Positions 16,625 through 26,250 of a stretch of 64,000 nt of DNA are shown here, in pieces. Position 1 is the first letter of the stretch. Each line of letters begins with the position of its first letter. The DNA is from Streptomyces akebiae (GTDB lineage: Bacteria > Actinomycetota > Actinomycetes > Streptomycetales > Streptomycetaceae), in NCBI RefSeq assembly GCF_019599145.1, contig NZ_CP080647.1, positions 3,534,001 through 3,598,000 on the forward strand. The letters are read 5' to 3'. Under the pieces are notes generated by a model. The model was not told the DNA's origin and ran no database searches. It worked only from the letters and a program-made list of their open reading frames with translations. The position numbers and the translations under genes are program-made.

Positions 16625-16858
16625 TCACAGCCGGCCCTTCTCGCTCGCGATGCGGACCGCTTCCGTTCGGTTTCGCACCGCCAGTTTGTGGATCGCCGTC
16701 GACAGGTGGTTGCGGACCGTGCCCCGGGAGAGGTGGAGGGCCTCGGCCACTTCCGCGTCGGTCGAGCCGTCGGCCGCCGCTCGCAGGACCTCGCGTTCGC
16801 GGTCGGTCAGGGGGTTCGCGCCCTCGGACAGGGCCGCCGTCGCGAGCGTCGGGTCGAT
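16625..16858 (-). pseudogene. C-terminal remnant of a NarL/LuxR-type response regulator
   Basis: The minus strand encodes only the DNA-binding HTH of a two-component response regulator: LTDREREVLRAAADGSTDAE, then VAEALHLSRGTVRNHLSTAI and HKLAVRNRTEAVRIASEKGRL followed by TGA. No receiver domain, start codon or promoter precedes it. The sequence runs directly into the ABC-ATPase remnant at about 16858. In intact actinomycete loci the order is ATPase, permease, sensor kinase, regulator; here everything between the middle of the ATPase and the regulator HTH is missing, so a single deletion of roughly 3 kb is inferred. Confidence 0.8.
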
Positions 16859-17356
16859 GGACGATCAGGTCGCTGCCGCCGGCGGTGGCGAGGGCGAGGG
16901 CGAAGCGGACCCGCTGGACCTGGCCGCCGGAGAGCTTGTGCACCTTGCGGTCGGCGATCTGGGTGAGGCCGGCGCGGGCGACGACACGGAGACCGGGTAC
17001 GGCCTGGGGTGCAGGGCGCAGGCGAGCCGGACCAGTTCGGTGACCGTGACCTCGTCCATCAGGCCGCCGCTCTGCAGCATCGCGCCCACGCGTCCGGCAG
17101 TGATCGCCTCGCGCGGACCGGTGCCGAAGAGGTCGATCGCGCCGCTGTCGGCGCTCTTGAGGCCGAGCAGCAGGTCGAGGGTGGTGGACTTGCGGGCCCC
17201 GTTCGGGCCCAGCAGGGCCACCGTCTCCCCCGGGCACAGGGCGAGCGTCAGTCCGTGCACTGCCCGGACGTCGCCGTACGCCTTCGTCACGTTGTCGAAC
17301 CCCACCACCGCGGCGTGGGTGGCCGCGGCCGTGGTCGTCGTCGTGGTCGTCGTCAT
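16859..17356 (-). pseudogene. Truncated, frameshifted ABC transporter ATPase (drug-export type)
   Basis: From ATG at 17356 (MTTTTTTTTAAATHAAVVGF) the ATPase core reads VTKAYGDVRAVHGLTLALCPG and MLQSGGLMDEVTVTELVRLA. There are three defects. The Walker A reads GPNGARKSTT, with Arg replacing the Gly of GKST. The frame is lost near 17000, after CALHPRPYPV, and the signature KLSGGQVQRVRFALAL continues in another frame. The gene stops at GSDLIV, just before the Walker B LDEP, where it joins the response-regulator remnant. This is a dead gene of the DrrA/ABC-2 exporter class. Confidence 0.82.
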
Positions 17357-17447
17357 GGGCACCATCGTCGGCGCGCGGGGGGTGCGGGCGGCAGTGTCGG
17401 GTGTCCTCACCCCGGGATGACGGAAGTCATACCCGGAACGGCGGCGA

Positions 17448-17482
17448 GGGGGCACCCGGGATGTACCGGGTGCCCCCTCGTC
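17448..17482. terminator. Terminator hairpin after the YoaR-like gene
   Basis: GAGGGGGCACCCGG and CCGGGTGCCCCCTC with a six-base loop lie downstream of the minus-strand gene ending at 17577. Confidence 0.85.
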
Positions 17483-17576
17483 GTGCCGGCGCGATCAGCT
17501 CACCGGCGCCCGCCGGGTGCCGCCCGTGGCGCGGCAGGCAGCGTTTGCGACGGGGCGAACGTCGCCTGCCGCGGCA

Positions 17577-19754
17577 CTAGCTCGGGTCCGTCTCGATGAC
17601 CGCCGTGCGGTCGGTGGTGCTCTTCAGGGCGAGGCGGAGGGCGCCGTAGACGTCCTCGACGGTGACGGGGGTCTTCTCGCCGTTGCCCCGGGTGATGAGG
17701 ACGCCGTCGAAGGTGCCGCCGTAGAGCTCCTTGAGGGCCTTCTCGTCGTAGGAGTCGACGAGCTTGCCGTCGACGGCCTTGACGGTGAGGAACTTCCAGA
17801 GGGAGTTCTCCGGGCTCAGCGGGATGCTGTGCGCGGCGTCGGTCTGGACGGTCACGGTGCCCGACATGGCCGGCTCCGCGAACTCCTTCATGAACCGGTC
17901 GACCTCGGCCTTGTCGACCGACGGCTCCTTGGTGGTGGTCGGGAGCCGCACCGTGGCGGGCTTGCCGGTCTCGACCTGGGTGCGGTAGGCCTCCTCGACG
18001 GCGTCGGTGGACTCGTCGACCGCGATGCCCTTGCCCGCCTTGCCGTACACGGCGACGGCCTTGCCGGCCTCGTACTTGACCGTGCCGTCGCTCGCCGAGC
18101 CGGAGCTGCCTGCGGCGCGCCGCAGGGCGGCGTGGAGCTTCTCCTCGTCGACGGGCATGACGGGCTCGACGACGCGCTCCTGGCCGAAGAGCGCGCCGAT
18201 CACCGAGACCGGGTTGTAGTCGCTGACGGCGGCGGCGCTGACCGTGGCCTGCTTGTCGAACTGGAGTCCGGCCTGGTCGGGCTTGAGGGAGACGGTCTCG
18301 CCGTCGACCGCGAGCTTCAGCGCCTCGTTCGTGCTCTTGCCGAAGGCCACGTCGAGCTTGTTGACGGCCTCGTCACGGGTGCCGCCGCCGATGTCGACGC
18401 CGAGGACGGTGGTGCCCTTGGGGACGTCCGAGTGGTTCATCAGCAGACCGGCGCCGTAGACACCGCCGCCGAGGACGATCACACCGCCGACGAGCAGGCC
18501 GAGCTTGCTGCGGCCCTTCTTCTTGGCCGGCTTGGCGGACTTGGTGTTCTTCGCCGGGCCGGACTTCTGCTGCGGGCCGGGGTCGGGCAGCTTGGGCGGG
18601 GTGTGCTGCACGGCGCCGTCGGGGCCGCCCACGCCGAACGGCGCGCCCTGGGTGCCGGGGGGCACGACCGGGATGCCGCTGGTCAGGGTGTGGCCGGAGG
18701 GGTTGTCGACGACGGGGCCGGAGCCGCCGTAGCCCGGGGTGCCGGGTTCGGGGGCGGGCCGCTGCGGGGTGAGGACCGCGGTGTCGTCGCTGATGCCGCC
18801 GCCGGGGCGGGCGTAGGCGCCGGAGGCACCGGGCGCGGAGAAGTCGGCGTCGGGGCCGCCGAAGGGGTTGCCCTGGTAGCCGGGGCCACCGGGACCGCCC
18901 TGGGCGGGCGGCGGGCCGAGCGGGCTGTCGCCGGTGACGGGGCCGCCGGTCGGGCCCGCCGGGCCGGAGCGGCCGTTCGGGCCGCCGGGGCGGCCGCCGT
19001 CGCCCGAGAAGTACGGCAGGTCGTCGCGCTCGGGCTTGGTGCCGGCGAGCGCGGCCGAGACGTCGAAGGAGCCGGTGCCGCCGCCGTGGCCGGGAGCGAC
19101 CGGCTGACCGCCGGTGGCGCCGGGCAGCCCGCCGTTCGCGCCGCCGGGCCTGGAACCCGTGCTCGCGCCGGGGCGCGGTCCGCCGGGCTGGGCACCCGGA
19201 CCGCCGGCCGTCGGGCCGGGTCCGCCCGCACCGCCGGGGCGGGCACCCGTGCCGGGACCGCCGGGCGCACCGGTGCCGGGACCGCCGATCGAGCCGGTGG
19301 AGAAGCCCGCGCCGTTGCTGCCGCCGGTGCTCGTGCCCTTGGCGGGGGTTGCGCCCTTGCGGGGCGCGAACCAGTCGCTGGTGGGCTTGTTGTCGTCGGC
19401 GGGCGCGGCGGACTCCGGCGCGGGCGCCGGGGTGTCCGTGAACACGGGCATGGCCGTGGTGCCGGTGGTCTCCGACTCGGACCCGGTGTCGTCCGCGGTG
19501 CCGTCGCCGTCACCGACCGGCTTGCGGACGACGACCGGCGGGATGGGGCGCGAGCCGGGGATGTTGATCCGGACCCGCGTCGTCAGTGTGGTCTCGGTCT
19601 TGGGTCCGTCCGGCCGCTCGCCGGCGGCCGACCGGGCCGCGTCGGCACCGGCCTGGGTGGCCATGGGTGTGCCGTACGGCGGTGTCCCCGACGGGTACGC
19701 GGTGCTGCCGCGCCCATTGGCCCCGGAGGACGAAGTGTCAGTTTCACGACTCAA
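17577..19754 (-). CDS. YoaR/VanW-like cell-wall-binding membrane protein
   Basis: 725 aa. Residues 1 to about 400 are a Gly/Pro-rich disordered cytoplasmic region. After a Lys-rich stretch (SAKPAKKKGRSK) comes one membrane helix (LGLLVGGVIVLGGGVYGAGLL). The extracellular part has two copies of a putative peptidoglycan-binding (PG_binding_4-like) unit: VLGVDIGGGTRDEAVNKLDV, then LKLAVDGETVSLKPDQAGLQ, and later SWKF-type LWKFLTVKAVDGKLVDS. The C-terminal VanW domain of the family is not present. A role in anchoring to or sensing the cell wall is inferred. It is monocistronic and ends at a strong terminator. Confidence 0.78.
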   Translation of the reverse strand: MSRETDTSSSGANGRGSTAYPSGTPPYGTPMATQAGADAARSAAGERPDGPKTETTLTTRVRINIPGSRPIPPVVVRKPVGDGDGTADDTGSESETTGTTAMPVFTDTPAPAPESAAPADDNKPTSDWFAPRKGATPAKGTSTGGSNGAGFSTGSIGGPGTGAPGGPGTGARPGGAGGPGPTAGGPGAQPGGPRPGASTGSRPGGANGGLPGATGGQPVAPGHGGGTGSFDVSAALAGTKPERDDLPYFSGDGGRPGGPNGRSGPAGPTGGPVTGDSPLGPPPAQGGPGGPGYQGNPFGGPDADFSAPGASGAYARPGGGISDDTAVLTPQRPAPEPGTPGYGGSGPVVDNPSGHTLTSGIPVVPPGTQGAPFGVGGPDGAVQHTPPKLPDPGPQQKSGPAKNTKSAKPAKKKGRSKLGLLVGGVIVLGGGVYGAGLLMNHSDVPKGTTVLGVDIGGGTRDEAVNKLDVAFGKSTNEALKLAVDGETVSLKPDQAGLQFDKQATVSAAAVSDYNPVSVIGALFGQERVVEPVMPVDEEKLHAALRRAAGSSGSASDGTVKYEAGKAVAVYGKAGKGIAVDESTDAVEEAYRTQVETGKPATVRLPTTTKEPSVDKAEVDRFMKEFAEPAMSGTVTVQTDAAHSIPLSPENSLWKFLTVKAVDGKLVDSYDEKALKELYGGTFDGVLITRGNGEKTPVTVEDVYGALRLALKSTTDRTAVIETDPS

Positions 19755-19914
19755 GGCAGGTTCTCCCGGTTTGCTCCGCCGCCCGTCACGACCTCAACTC
19801 AGCGGGCAGCTCGGCGGCGCGCACCACCATACTGGCCACTTCCGGCGCGTATCCCACGACCGCGTGGGAAACCCACACGGGACCCGCACCCCCGCGCTGC
19901 GGCGAAGTGGTACG

Positions 19915-20346
19915 TCACTTCCCAAGTCGGGCGTCGGGCCCGGTCGGTTGCCACCCCCGCCCAAGGGTGGCGCACATCACAGCCACGGCCATGCCGCCGA
20001 GCAGGAAAAGGTACGAGCCCGCTCCCGCGCCGAAAAGGAAGTCTCCCTCCGGCCGCGTGGACGTCAGCAGGACGACGGAGATCATCCAGCCGGCGGCCGG
20101 CGCAACGGCCCCGGCCCGGCCGCCCGTCGCCCGGGCGCCGCCCAGGAACAGCCCGGCCGCGCCGAGCAGCGCGAGCAGCAACCCCCCGGGGAACCAGGCG
20201 GCTTGGAGCAGTCCGCCGGCCAACCCGACCACGGCTCCCAGCACGAAGAGTCCCAGGTGTGCGGCGGCCCGCCCCAGCGGGGGGAACGTCAACGGCTGGG
20301 CGAGCGCGCTGCCTTGCCCGCCCGTCGGCCGGTCCTTCGCGGTCAT
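19915..20346 (-). CDS. DUF6113-type four-helix membrane protein
   Basis: 143 aa. Four hydrophobic segments: HLGLFVLGAVVGLAGGLLQA, GGLLLALLGAAGLFLGGA, VAPAAGWMISVVLLTS and GSYLFLLGGMAVAVMCATLG. It lies just downstream of mshB on the same strand with a 64-base gap, an arrangement common in Streptomyces. It is probably an integral membrane protein of unknown function; no catalytic residues are obvious. Confidence 0.75.
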   Translation of the reverse strand: MTAKDRPTGGQGSALAQPLTFPPLGRAAAHLGLFVLGAVVGLAGGLLQAAWFPGGLLLALLGAAGLFLGGARATGGRAGAVAPAAGWMISVVLLTSTRPEGDFLFGAGAGSYLFLLGGMAVAVMCATLGRGWQPTGPDARLGK

Positions 20347-20410
20347 CGCCGGCTCTCCTCTCGGCGGCCGTGCGCGCGCACCACTCGTGTGTCATACCCA
20401 TGCGTACGCA

Positions 20411-21361
20411 TCACAGGGCCGTTCCGTTCTGCTGTTCGCCGAAAGTCTGCCGTTCGTCGAAAGAATCGCCGGGAATCCCCTCGAACAAGTCGCTCTCCCG
20501 GCTTCCGCCTTCGCGTCTGCCGCGCACCAACTCGTAGTACTCGGTCGTCAGGAGCGGCTGGGCCAGCCGGTTGGAGAGGACGAAGTACGGCTCGGCGACC
20601 TCGATCTGGGTGGCGTGCGCGCGCATCGCGGCGGCCTTCGCTGCCGCGAAGTCGGTGCCGTCGATCTCGGTGGTGACGATGTGGTCGTCCACCACTCCGG
20701 GCACATCGGTCACGCTCGCGGCCCGCTCGAACGGCAGCCGTCCGGGCTCGGCGAGATCGCGGCGGAGCCGGCCGAAGCCCTCCAGGAGCACCCCGCGCGG
20801 CACCCGGTTCCAGTAGACCTTGGCGATCTCCCAGGGCTCGCCCAGATCGGGGCGGTGGTCCGGGTCGGGGCTCAGGTCGGCGGCGCGCATGGCGACGCGG
20901 TGGGCCTGGATGTGGTCGGGGTGGCCGTAGCCGCCGTTCGGGTCGTAGGTGACGAGGACCTGGGGGCGTACCTCGCGGATCACCTCGACCAGGTGAGCGG
21001 CGGCCTCGTCGACGTCGGCGGACCAGAAGGCGCCGGGCCGCTCGTTCTGTTCGACGCCCATCATCCCGGAGTCGCGGTAGCGGCCGGGGCCGCCGAGGAA
21101 GCGGTGGTCGGTGACGCCGAGCTTCTTCATGGCCGCGGCCAGTTCGTCCACCCGGTGCGGGCCCAGTGTGTCGTCGCGGTCGGGCGCGAGGTGGGCGAGG
21201 CCGGGCGGGATGACCTCGCCCTCCTCGCCGAGGGTGCAGGTCACCAGCGTCACCCGCGCTCCCTCGGCCGCGTACCTGGCCATGGTCGCGCCGTTGTTGA
21301 TCGACTCGTCGTCCGGGTGCGCGTGCACCAGGAGCAGTCGGCGGGTGAGCAGATCCGTCAT
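20411..21361 (-). CDS. mshB: Mycothiol biosynthesis deacetylase MshB
   Basis: 316 aa. LmbE-like metal-dependent deacetylase: the zinc/catalytic motif [17 protein letters not shown] at the N-terminus and [14 protein letters not shown] (second His-bearing motif), followed by [21 protein letters not shown]. It deacetylates GlcNAc-myo-inositol to GlcN-inositol in the second step of mycothiol synthesis, the actinobacterial counterpart of glutathione. The length and motif spacing are as in mycobacterial MshB. It appears to be expressed with the downstream DUF6113 gene. Confidence 0.93.
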   Translation of the reverse strand: MTDLLTRRLLLVHAHPDDESINNGATMARYAAEGARVTLVTCTLGEEGEVIPPGLAHLAPDRDDTLGPHRVDELAAAMKKLGVTDHRFLGGPGRYRDSGMMGVEQNERPGAFWSADVDEAAAHLVEVIREVRPQVLVTYDPNGGYGHPDHIQAHRVAMRAADLSPDPDHRPDLGEPWEIAKVYWNRVPRGVLLEGFGRLRRDLAEPGRLPFERAASVTDVPGVVDDHIVTTEIDGTDFAAAKAAAMRAHATQIEVAEPYFVLSNRLAQPLLTTEYYELVRGRREGGSRESDLFEGIPGDSFDERQTFGEQQNGTAL

Positions 21362-21488
21362 GGGGCCACCCTACGAGGCCCCTGGTCCGCGCCCGTGCCG
21401 GGCGCGGTCATTCACAGGAACGGTCGGCCGCGGGGGTCGCGGGCCCGGTGGGACGGGCCCTGGGAGAGGCCCCCGGCGGCCGGAGGTG

Positions 21489-21683
21489 TCAGAACTTGAT
21501 ACTGCCGATCATGCCCGCGATGTTGGTCGTCAGCTCGCTGATCGTCGGCGCGATGGTCGAGGAGGCGAGATAGAACCCGAGCAGGATGCAGATGATCGCG
21601 TGTGGTGCCTTCAGCCCTGACTTCTTGATCAGGATGAAGACGATGATCGCCAGCAGCACCACCGCCGAAATCGAGAGTGCCAC
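21489..21683 (-). CDS. Small membrane protein (64 aa)
   Basis: GTG start at 21683 with GGAGGTGAG six bases upstream, a strong site. Two hydrophobic helices: ALSISAVVLLAIIVFILI and APHAIICILLGFYLASSTIA. The sequence KKSGLKAPHAIICILLGFYL resembles small proteins widespread in Streptomyces chromosomes and plasmids near transfer genes, but no function is known. It stands 127 bases upstream of mshB on the same strand. Confidence 0.75.
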   Translation of the reverse strand: MALSISAVVLLAIIVFILIKKSGLKAPHAIICILLGFYLASSTIAPTISELTTNIAGMIGSIKF

Positions 21684-21758
21684 GGCGGCTCACCTCCAAA
21701 AGTTCCCTGGGACCTGGGGAGCGAAGCAGTTGTCGAAGGCTGACGGCGGGGACCGTCG

Positions 21759-21848
21759 TCAACCGGTGACGTGGGTGACGCAGTTGTAAATCCATACAGC
21801 GGCCAGCAGGTTCATACCCACCCAGCGGTAGTGATCATAACTATCCAT
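21759..21848 (-). CDS. Possible 29-aa membrane peptide (uncertain)
   Basis: From an ATG at 21848, 29 codons: MDSYDHYRWVGMNLL then AAVWIYNCVTHVTG. It would form one membrane helix. No Shine-Dalgarno is visible, but third positions are G/C-rich in the second half. It could be a small-protein gene or chance; listed only because it lies directly upstream of the small membrane protein gene. Confidence 0.25.
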   Translation of the reverse strand: MDSYDHYRWVGMNLLAAVWIYNCVTHVTG

Positions 21849-21908
21849 ACGCGCGCATCGGTCGGCGCACGGCCGCACAAGGGGGCGCATGGCCAATATG
21901 GTCGGGGC

Positions 21909-24026
21909 ATGACGACCCAGCCCGAGTCCTTCCCTCGCCGACACGCCCGGACCCAACGTTTCTCCCTCGGCGCGCCGAGGGCTTTCTCCGTCGCACCGGA
22001 CGGTTCCCGCGTGGCGTTTCTGCGGTCCTCGTCCGGCACCGACCGGGCCAACAAGCTGTGGGTGTTGGACCTCGGGGACGGCGCGGAGAGGGTGGCGGCC
22101 GACCCGGGCGCACTGCTCGCCGGCTCCTCGGAGGAGTTGTCGGCCGAGGAGCGCGCGCGCCGCGAGCGCCTGCGTGAGGGCGGCGCCGGGATTGTCGGCT
22201 ACGCCACTGACGCGGCCGTGGAGTTGGCCTCTTTCGCCTTGTCAGGGCGGCTTTTCGTGGCCGAGCTGCGGGCCGGGACGGCACGTGAACTGGACGTTCC
22301 CGGGCCGGTGATCGACCCCCGTCCCTCGCCCGACGGCCGGTGCGTGGCGTACGTCGCCCGCGGCGGGCTGCGGGTGGTCGGTATCGAGGGCGGTGAGGAC
22401 CTGGCGCTCAGCGAGGAGGGGGCGGGGAACGTCACCCACGGTCTGGCGGAGTTCATCGCGGCCGAGGAAATGGGCCGTTCACGTGGTTTCTGGTGGTCGC
22501 CGGAGTCGGACCGGCTGCTGGTGGCGCGTGTGGACGACACGCCGGTGCGCCGCTGGTGGATCTCGGACCCGGCGCAGCCGGAAAGGGACCCGCAGCAGGT
22601 GGCGTACCCGGTGGCCGGGACCGCCAACGCGGAGGTGCGGCTCTTCGTGATCGACCTCGCCGGGGCACGCACGGAGGTCGTGTGGGACCGGGCCCGTTAC
22701 CCGTATCTGGCGCATGTGCACTGGTCAGCGGCGGGTGCGCCGCTGATCCTGGTGCAGGCGCGGGACCAGCTCAGCCAGTTGTTCCTGGCCGTGGACCCGG
22801 ACTCCGGGGCGACTCGGATGGTGCACGCCGACGAAGATCCACATTGGCTTGATCTTTTCCCTGGAGCGCCCGCGTGGAGTCCGTCGGGCCGGCTCGTGCG
22901 TGTCGCGGACGAGGGCGGCGCGCGGGTGCTGGCGGTCGGCGAACGCCCGCTGACCGGGCCGCAGTTGCACGTCCGCGCGGTGCTCGACGTCGCGGACGCG
23001 GATGTGCTGGTCTCCGCCTCGGCGGGTGAGGCGGCGGCCGATCCGGAGATCGGCGAGATCCACGTCTACCGCGTGAACGAGCTGGGCATGGAGCGCGTCT
23101 CCCAGGAGCCCGGCGTGCACTCCGCCGTGCGCGCCGGGGGCGTGACCGTGCTCGTCTCGGCCGTTCCGGGGCAGGCCGGCGCCCGGGTTCAGGTATTGCG
23201 CGACGGCAAGCGGGTGGCGACCGTGGCGTCTTGCGCGGAAGATCCCGGTATGTCACCGCGCGTGCACTTCACACAGGGGGGCGCACGCCGCGTACCGTGC
23301 GCCCTGCTTATGCCGAGCGACTACGACGGGGTCACACCCCTCCCGGTGCTCATGGACCCCTACGGCGGTCCGCACGGCCCCCGGGTGCTCGCCGCGCACA
23401 ACGCGCACCTCACCTCGCAGTGGTTCGCCGACCAGGGTTTCGCGGTGGTCGTGGCCGACGGACGCGGCACCCCCGGCCGCTCCCCCGCCTGGGAGAAGGA
23501 GATCGACGGAGACTTCACGCTCTCCCTGGACGACCAGGTGGAGGCGCTGCACGACCTGGCGAAGTCGCATCCGCTGGACCTCACGCGGGTCGCGATCCGC
23601 GGCTGGTCGTACGGCGGCTGGCTGGCGGCCCTCGCGGTGCTCCGCCGCCCGGACGTCTTCCACGCCGGCATCGCGGGCGCCCCGGTCACCGACTGGCGGC
23701 TGTACGACACGCACTACACCGAGCGGTATCTGGGCGATCCGGCGAAGAACGCGGCGGCCTACGCGAAGAGTTCACTGATCACGGACGAGGGCCTGTCCTC
23801 GCCCGCCGAGCCGCACCGCCCGCTGATGATCGTGCACGGCACCGCCGACGACAACGTGGTCTTCGCCCACGCGCTGCGCCTGTCCTCCGCGCTCCTCGCG
23901 GCCGGCCGCCCCCACGAGGTGCTGCCGCTCTCGGGTGTCACCCACATCACCCCGCAGGAACAGGTCGCGGAGAACCTGTTGTTGCTCCAGGTCGACTTCC
24001 TGAAGCGTTCGCTGGGCCCTGCCTAG
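21909..24026 (+). CDS. S9 family prolyl oligopeptidase (DPP IV-like)
   Basis: 705 aa from ATG at 21909. The N-terminal half is a beta-propeller of the dipeptidyl-peptidase IV type (SVAPDGSRVAFLRSSSGTDR, AEFIAAEEMGRSRGFWWSPE). The C-terminal alpha/beta-hydrolase has the nucleophile in GWSYGGWLA, Asp in HGTADDNVVF and His in SGVTHITPQEQ. It probably cleaves Pro- or Ala-dipeptides from the N-terminus of peptides in the cytoplasm, as no signal peptide is present. The next downstream operon is a peptide ABC importer on the opposite strand. Confidence 0.92.
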   Translation: MTTQPESFPRRHARTQRFSLGAPRAFSVAPDGSRVAFLRSSSGTDRANKLWVLDLGDGAERVAADPGALLAGSSEELSAEERARRERLREGGAGIVGYATDAAVELASFALSGRLFVAELRAGTARELDVPGPVIDPRPSPDGRCVAYVARGGLRVVGIEGGEDLALSEEGAGNVTHGLAEFIAAEEMGRSRGFWWSPESDRLLVARVDDTPVRRWWISDPAQPERDPQQVAYPVAGTANAEVRLFVIDLAGARTEVVWDRARYPYLAHVHWSAAGAPLILVQARDQLSQLFLAVDPDSGATRMVHADEDPHWLDLFPGAPAWSPSGRLVRVADEGGARVLAVGERPLTGPQLHVRAVLDVADADVLVSASAGEAAADPEIGEIHVYRVNELGMERVSQEPGVHSAVRAGGVTVLVSAVPGQAGARVQVLRDGKRVATVASCAEDPGMSPRVHFTQGGARRVPCALLMPSDYDGVTPLPVLMDPYGGPHGPRVLAAHNAHLTSQWFADQGFAVVVADGRGTPGRSPAWEKEIDGDFTLSLDDQVEALHDLAKSHPLDLTRVAIRGWSYGGWLAALAVLRRPDVFHAGIAGAPVTDWRLYDTHYTERYLGDPAKNAAAYAKSSLITDEGLSSPAEPHRPLMIVHGTADDNVVFAHALRLSSALLAAGRPHEVLPLSGVTHITPQEQVAENLLLLQVDFLKRSLGPA

Positions 24027-24043
24027 CCGGGAGCGGCACGGCA

Positions 24044-24077
24044 ACGGGCCGGGGCTACATGGCGAGCCCCGGCCCGT
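24044..24077. terminator. Bidirectional terminator hairpin
   Basis: ACGGGCCGGGGCT and AGCCCCGGCCCGT flank an eight-base loop between the convergent peptidase gene and dppF. Confidence 0.88.
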
Positions 24078-24185
24078 TTACGGCACCCGCACGGCCGTAC
24101 GCGTTGTAGATTCGCGCGTCCGTATATCGGAACCGCGTCAGCCAAGTTGCCTGCGTGTTAAAGCATTTGGTGTGGATTTGTAGGC

Positions 24186-25265
24186 TTATTCCGCCTCATC
24201 CGCAAGATCGTCCGTCGGCTCCTCCGGCGGCACCACCTGTTTCTCCTCCGCGAAATGGCAGGCCGAGTCATGGGCGGCCGGGCCGGTGGTGAGCCGGAAC
24301 TCCGCGGGGACCGCCAGCAGCGGCACCTCCAGCGCACAGCGCTCCTGGGCCTTCCAGCACCGCGTGCGGAAGCGGCACCCGGACGGAATGTTCGTCGGGG
24401 AGGGCACGTCGCCGAAGAGGATGATCCGTTCCCGGTGCTCGCGGGCCTCGGGGTCCGGGACGGGCACGGCGGACAGCAGCGCCTGCGTGTAGGGATGCGT
24501 CGGATGGTCGTAGATCTCGGCGTCGCGGCCGATCTCCACGATCCGCCCCAGGTACATGACACCGACCCGGTCGGAGATGTGCCGCACGATGGACAGGTCG
24601 TGGGCGATGAAGACGTACGACAGTCCGAACTCGCCCTGGAGGCGGTCCAGCAGGTTGATGACCTGGGCCTGGACGGAGACGTCCAGGGCGGAGACGGGTT
24701 CGTCGGCGACGATGATCTCGGGGCGGAGCGCCAACCCCCGGGCGATGCCGATGCGTTGGCGCTGGCCGCCGGAGAACTGGTGCGGATAGCGGTTGATGTA
24801 CTCGGGGTTGAGGCCGACCACGTCGAGGAGTTCCTGCACCCGCCGCCGACGGTCGCCCTTGGGTGCGACCTCGGGGTGGATGTCGTACGGCTCCCCGATG
24901 ATGTCGCCCACGGTCATCCGGGGGTTGAGGGAGGTGTACGGGTCCTGGAAGACCATCTGGATGTTGCGGCGGACGGTTTTGAGCGCCCTGCCGGAGAGCT
25001 TGGTGATGTCCTCGCCCTTGTAGCGGATCGATCCGGCGGTCGGCCGCTCCAGGTGGACCAGCATCTTGGCGACCGTGGACTTGCCGCAGCCGGACTCGCC
25101 GACGATGCCGAGGGTCTCGCCCCTGCCGAGGGCGAAGTCGACGCCGTCGACCGCCTTCACGGCGCCCACCTGCTTCTTGAAGAGGATGCCCTCGGTGAGC
25201 GGGTAGTGCTTGACCAGGCCGCTGACCTCCAGGATCGGCTCGGCCTCAGCGGTGGTGGTGGTCAT
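24186..25265 (-). CDS. dppF: Peptide ABC importer, ATPase F
   Basis: 359 aa. Walker [10 protein letters not shown], signature [17 protein letters not shown], Walker [15 protein letters not shown], plus the C-terminal oligopeptide-transporter extension ([14 protein letters not shown]) with its Cys motif (Fe-S or structural role proposed for the OppF/DppF group). It powers uptake together with DppD. The coding start overlaps dppD by 20 bases. It is the last gene of the dppABCDF operon. Confidence 0.93.
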   Translation of the reverse strand: MTTTTAEAEPILEVSGLVKHYPLTEGILFKKQVGAVKAVDGVDFALGRGETLGIVGESGCGKSTVAKMLVHLERPTAGSIRYKGEDITKLSGRALKTVRRNIQMVFQDPYTSLNPRMTVGDIIGEPYDIHPEVAPKGDRRRRVQELLDVVGLNPEYINRYPHQFSGGQRQRIGIARGLALRPEIIVADEPVSALDVSVQAQVINLLDRLQGEFGLSYVFIAHDLSIVRHISDRVGVMYLGRIVEIGRDAEIYDHPTHPYTQALLSAVPVPDPEAREHRERIILFGDVPSPTNIPSGCRFRTRCWKAQERCALEVPLLAVPAEFRLTTGPAAHDSACHFAEEKQVVPPEEPTDDLADEAE

Positions 25266-26241
25266 CGAGGCACTCCCTCCAGAAGTGGCAGGCGCTCATC
25301 CGGATCCCGTCCGCCGGCTCCACGTCGTACAGCGGGGGCACGTCGGTCCGGCACAGGTCGCGGGCCATCGGGCAGCGGGGGTTGAAGGCGCAGCCTGGCG
25401 GGATGTTCATCAGGTTGGGCGGCAGGCCCTTGATCGCGTACAGCTCCTGGCCCTTCTGGTCCAGGCGCGGGATCGAGTCGAGCAGGCCGCGCGTGTACGG
25501 GTGGGCCGGGGCCTTGTAGATGTCGTGGACGGGGGCGGACTCCACGATCCGGCCCGCGTACATCACGGCGATGCGGTCGGCGACGTCCGCTACCACACCG
25601 AGGTCGTGGGTGATGAGGATGAGCCCCATGTTCAGCTCACGCCGGAGTTCGGCGAGGAGGTCCATGACCTGGGCCTGGACGGTGACGTCCAGTGCGGTCG
25701 TCGGCTCGTCGGCGATGATCAGCTGGGGTTCGAGGGCCAGCGCCATGGCGATCATGATGCGCTGGCGCATACCGCCGGAGAACTGGTGCGGGTAGTCCCG
25801 TACGCGCTCCTTGGCGGCCGGGATGCGGACCCTGTCCATCAGCTCGACGGCCCTGGCCCGGGCGTCCTTCTTCGACATGCCCCGGTGCACGACGAACATC
25901 TCGCCGAGCTGGTCGCCGACGGAGAGGACGGGATTGAGGGAGGACAGGGCGTCCTGGAAGATCATCGCCATCTCGGCGCCCCGGACCTTGCGGCGTTCGT
26001 CCTCCTTGAGCTTCAGCAGGTCCCGGCCCTTGAAGAGGATCTCGCCGCCGGTGATCCTGCCGGGCGGCATGTCGAGGATGCCCATGATCGCCTGCGCGGT
26101 GACCGACTTCCCCGAGCCGGACTCCCCCAGCACGGCCAGCGTCTGCCCTTCGTCCACCCCGTAGTCGACCCCGTTGACGGCCTTGGCGATCCCGTCCCGG
26201 GTGCGGAACTCCACGTGCAGACCACGCACTTCGAGCAGCAT
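25246..26241 (-). CDS. dppD: Peptide ABC importer, ATPase D
   Basis: 331 aa. GESGSGKSV (Walker A), [16 protein letters not shown] (signature), [14 protein letters not shown] (Walker B), and a C-terminal [14 protein letters not shown] motif. It lacks a membrane segment. It sits between dppC (9-base gap) and dppF (20-base overlap), with GAGGTGAG upstream of its ATG. Confidence 0.93.
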   Translation of the reverse strand: MLLEVRGLHVEFRTRDGIAKAVNGVDYGVDEGQTLAVLGESGSGKSVTAQAIMGILDMPPGRITGGEILFKGRDLLKLKEDERRKVRGAEMAMIFQDALSSLNPVLSVGDQLGEMFVVHRGMSKKDARARAVELMDRVRIPAAKERVRDYPHQFSGGMRQRIMIAMALALEPQLIIADEPTTALDVTVQAQVMDLLAELRRELNMGLILITHDLGVVADVADRIAVMYAGRIVESAPVHDIYKAPAHPYTRGLLDSIPRLDQKGQELYAIKGLPPNLMNIPPGCAFNPRCPMARDLCRTDVPPLYDVEPADGIRMSACHFWRECLDDHHHR

Positions 26242-26250
26242 GACGGCGGC

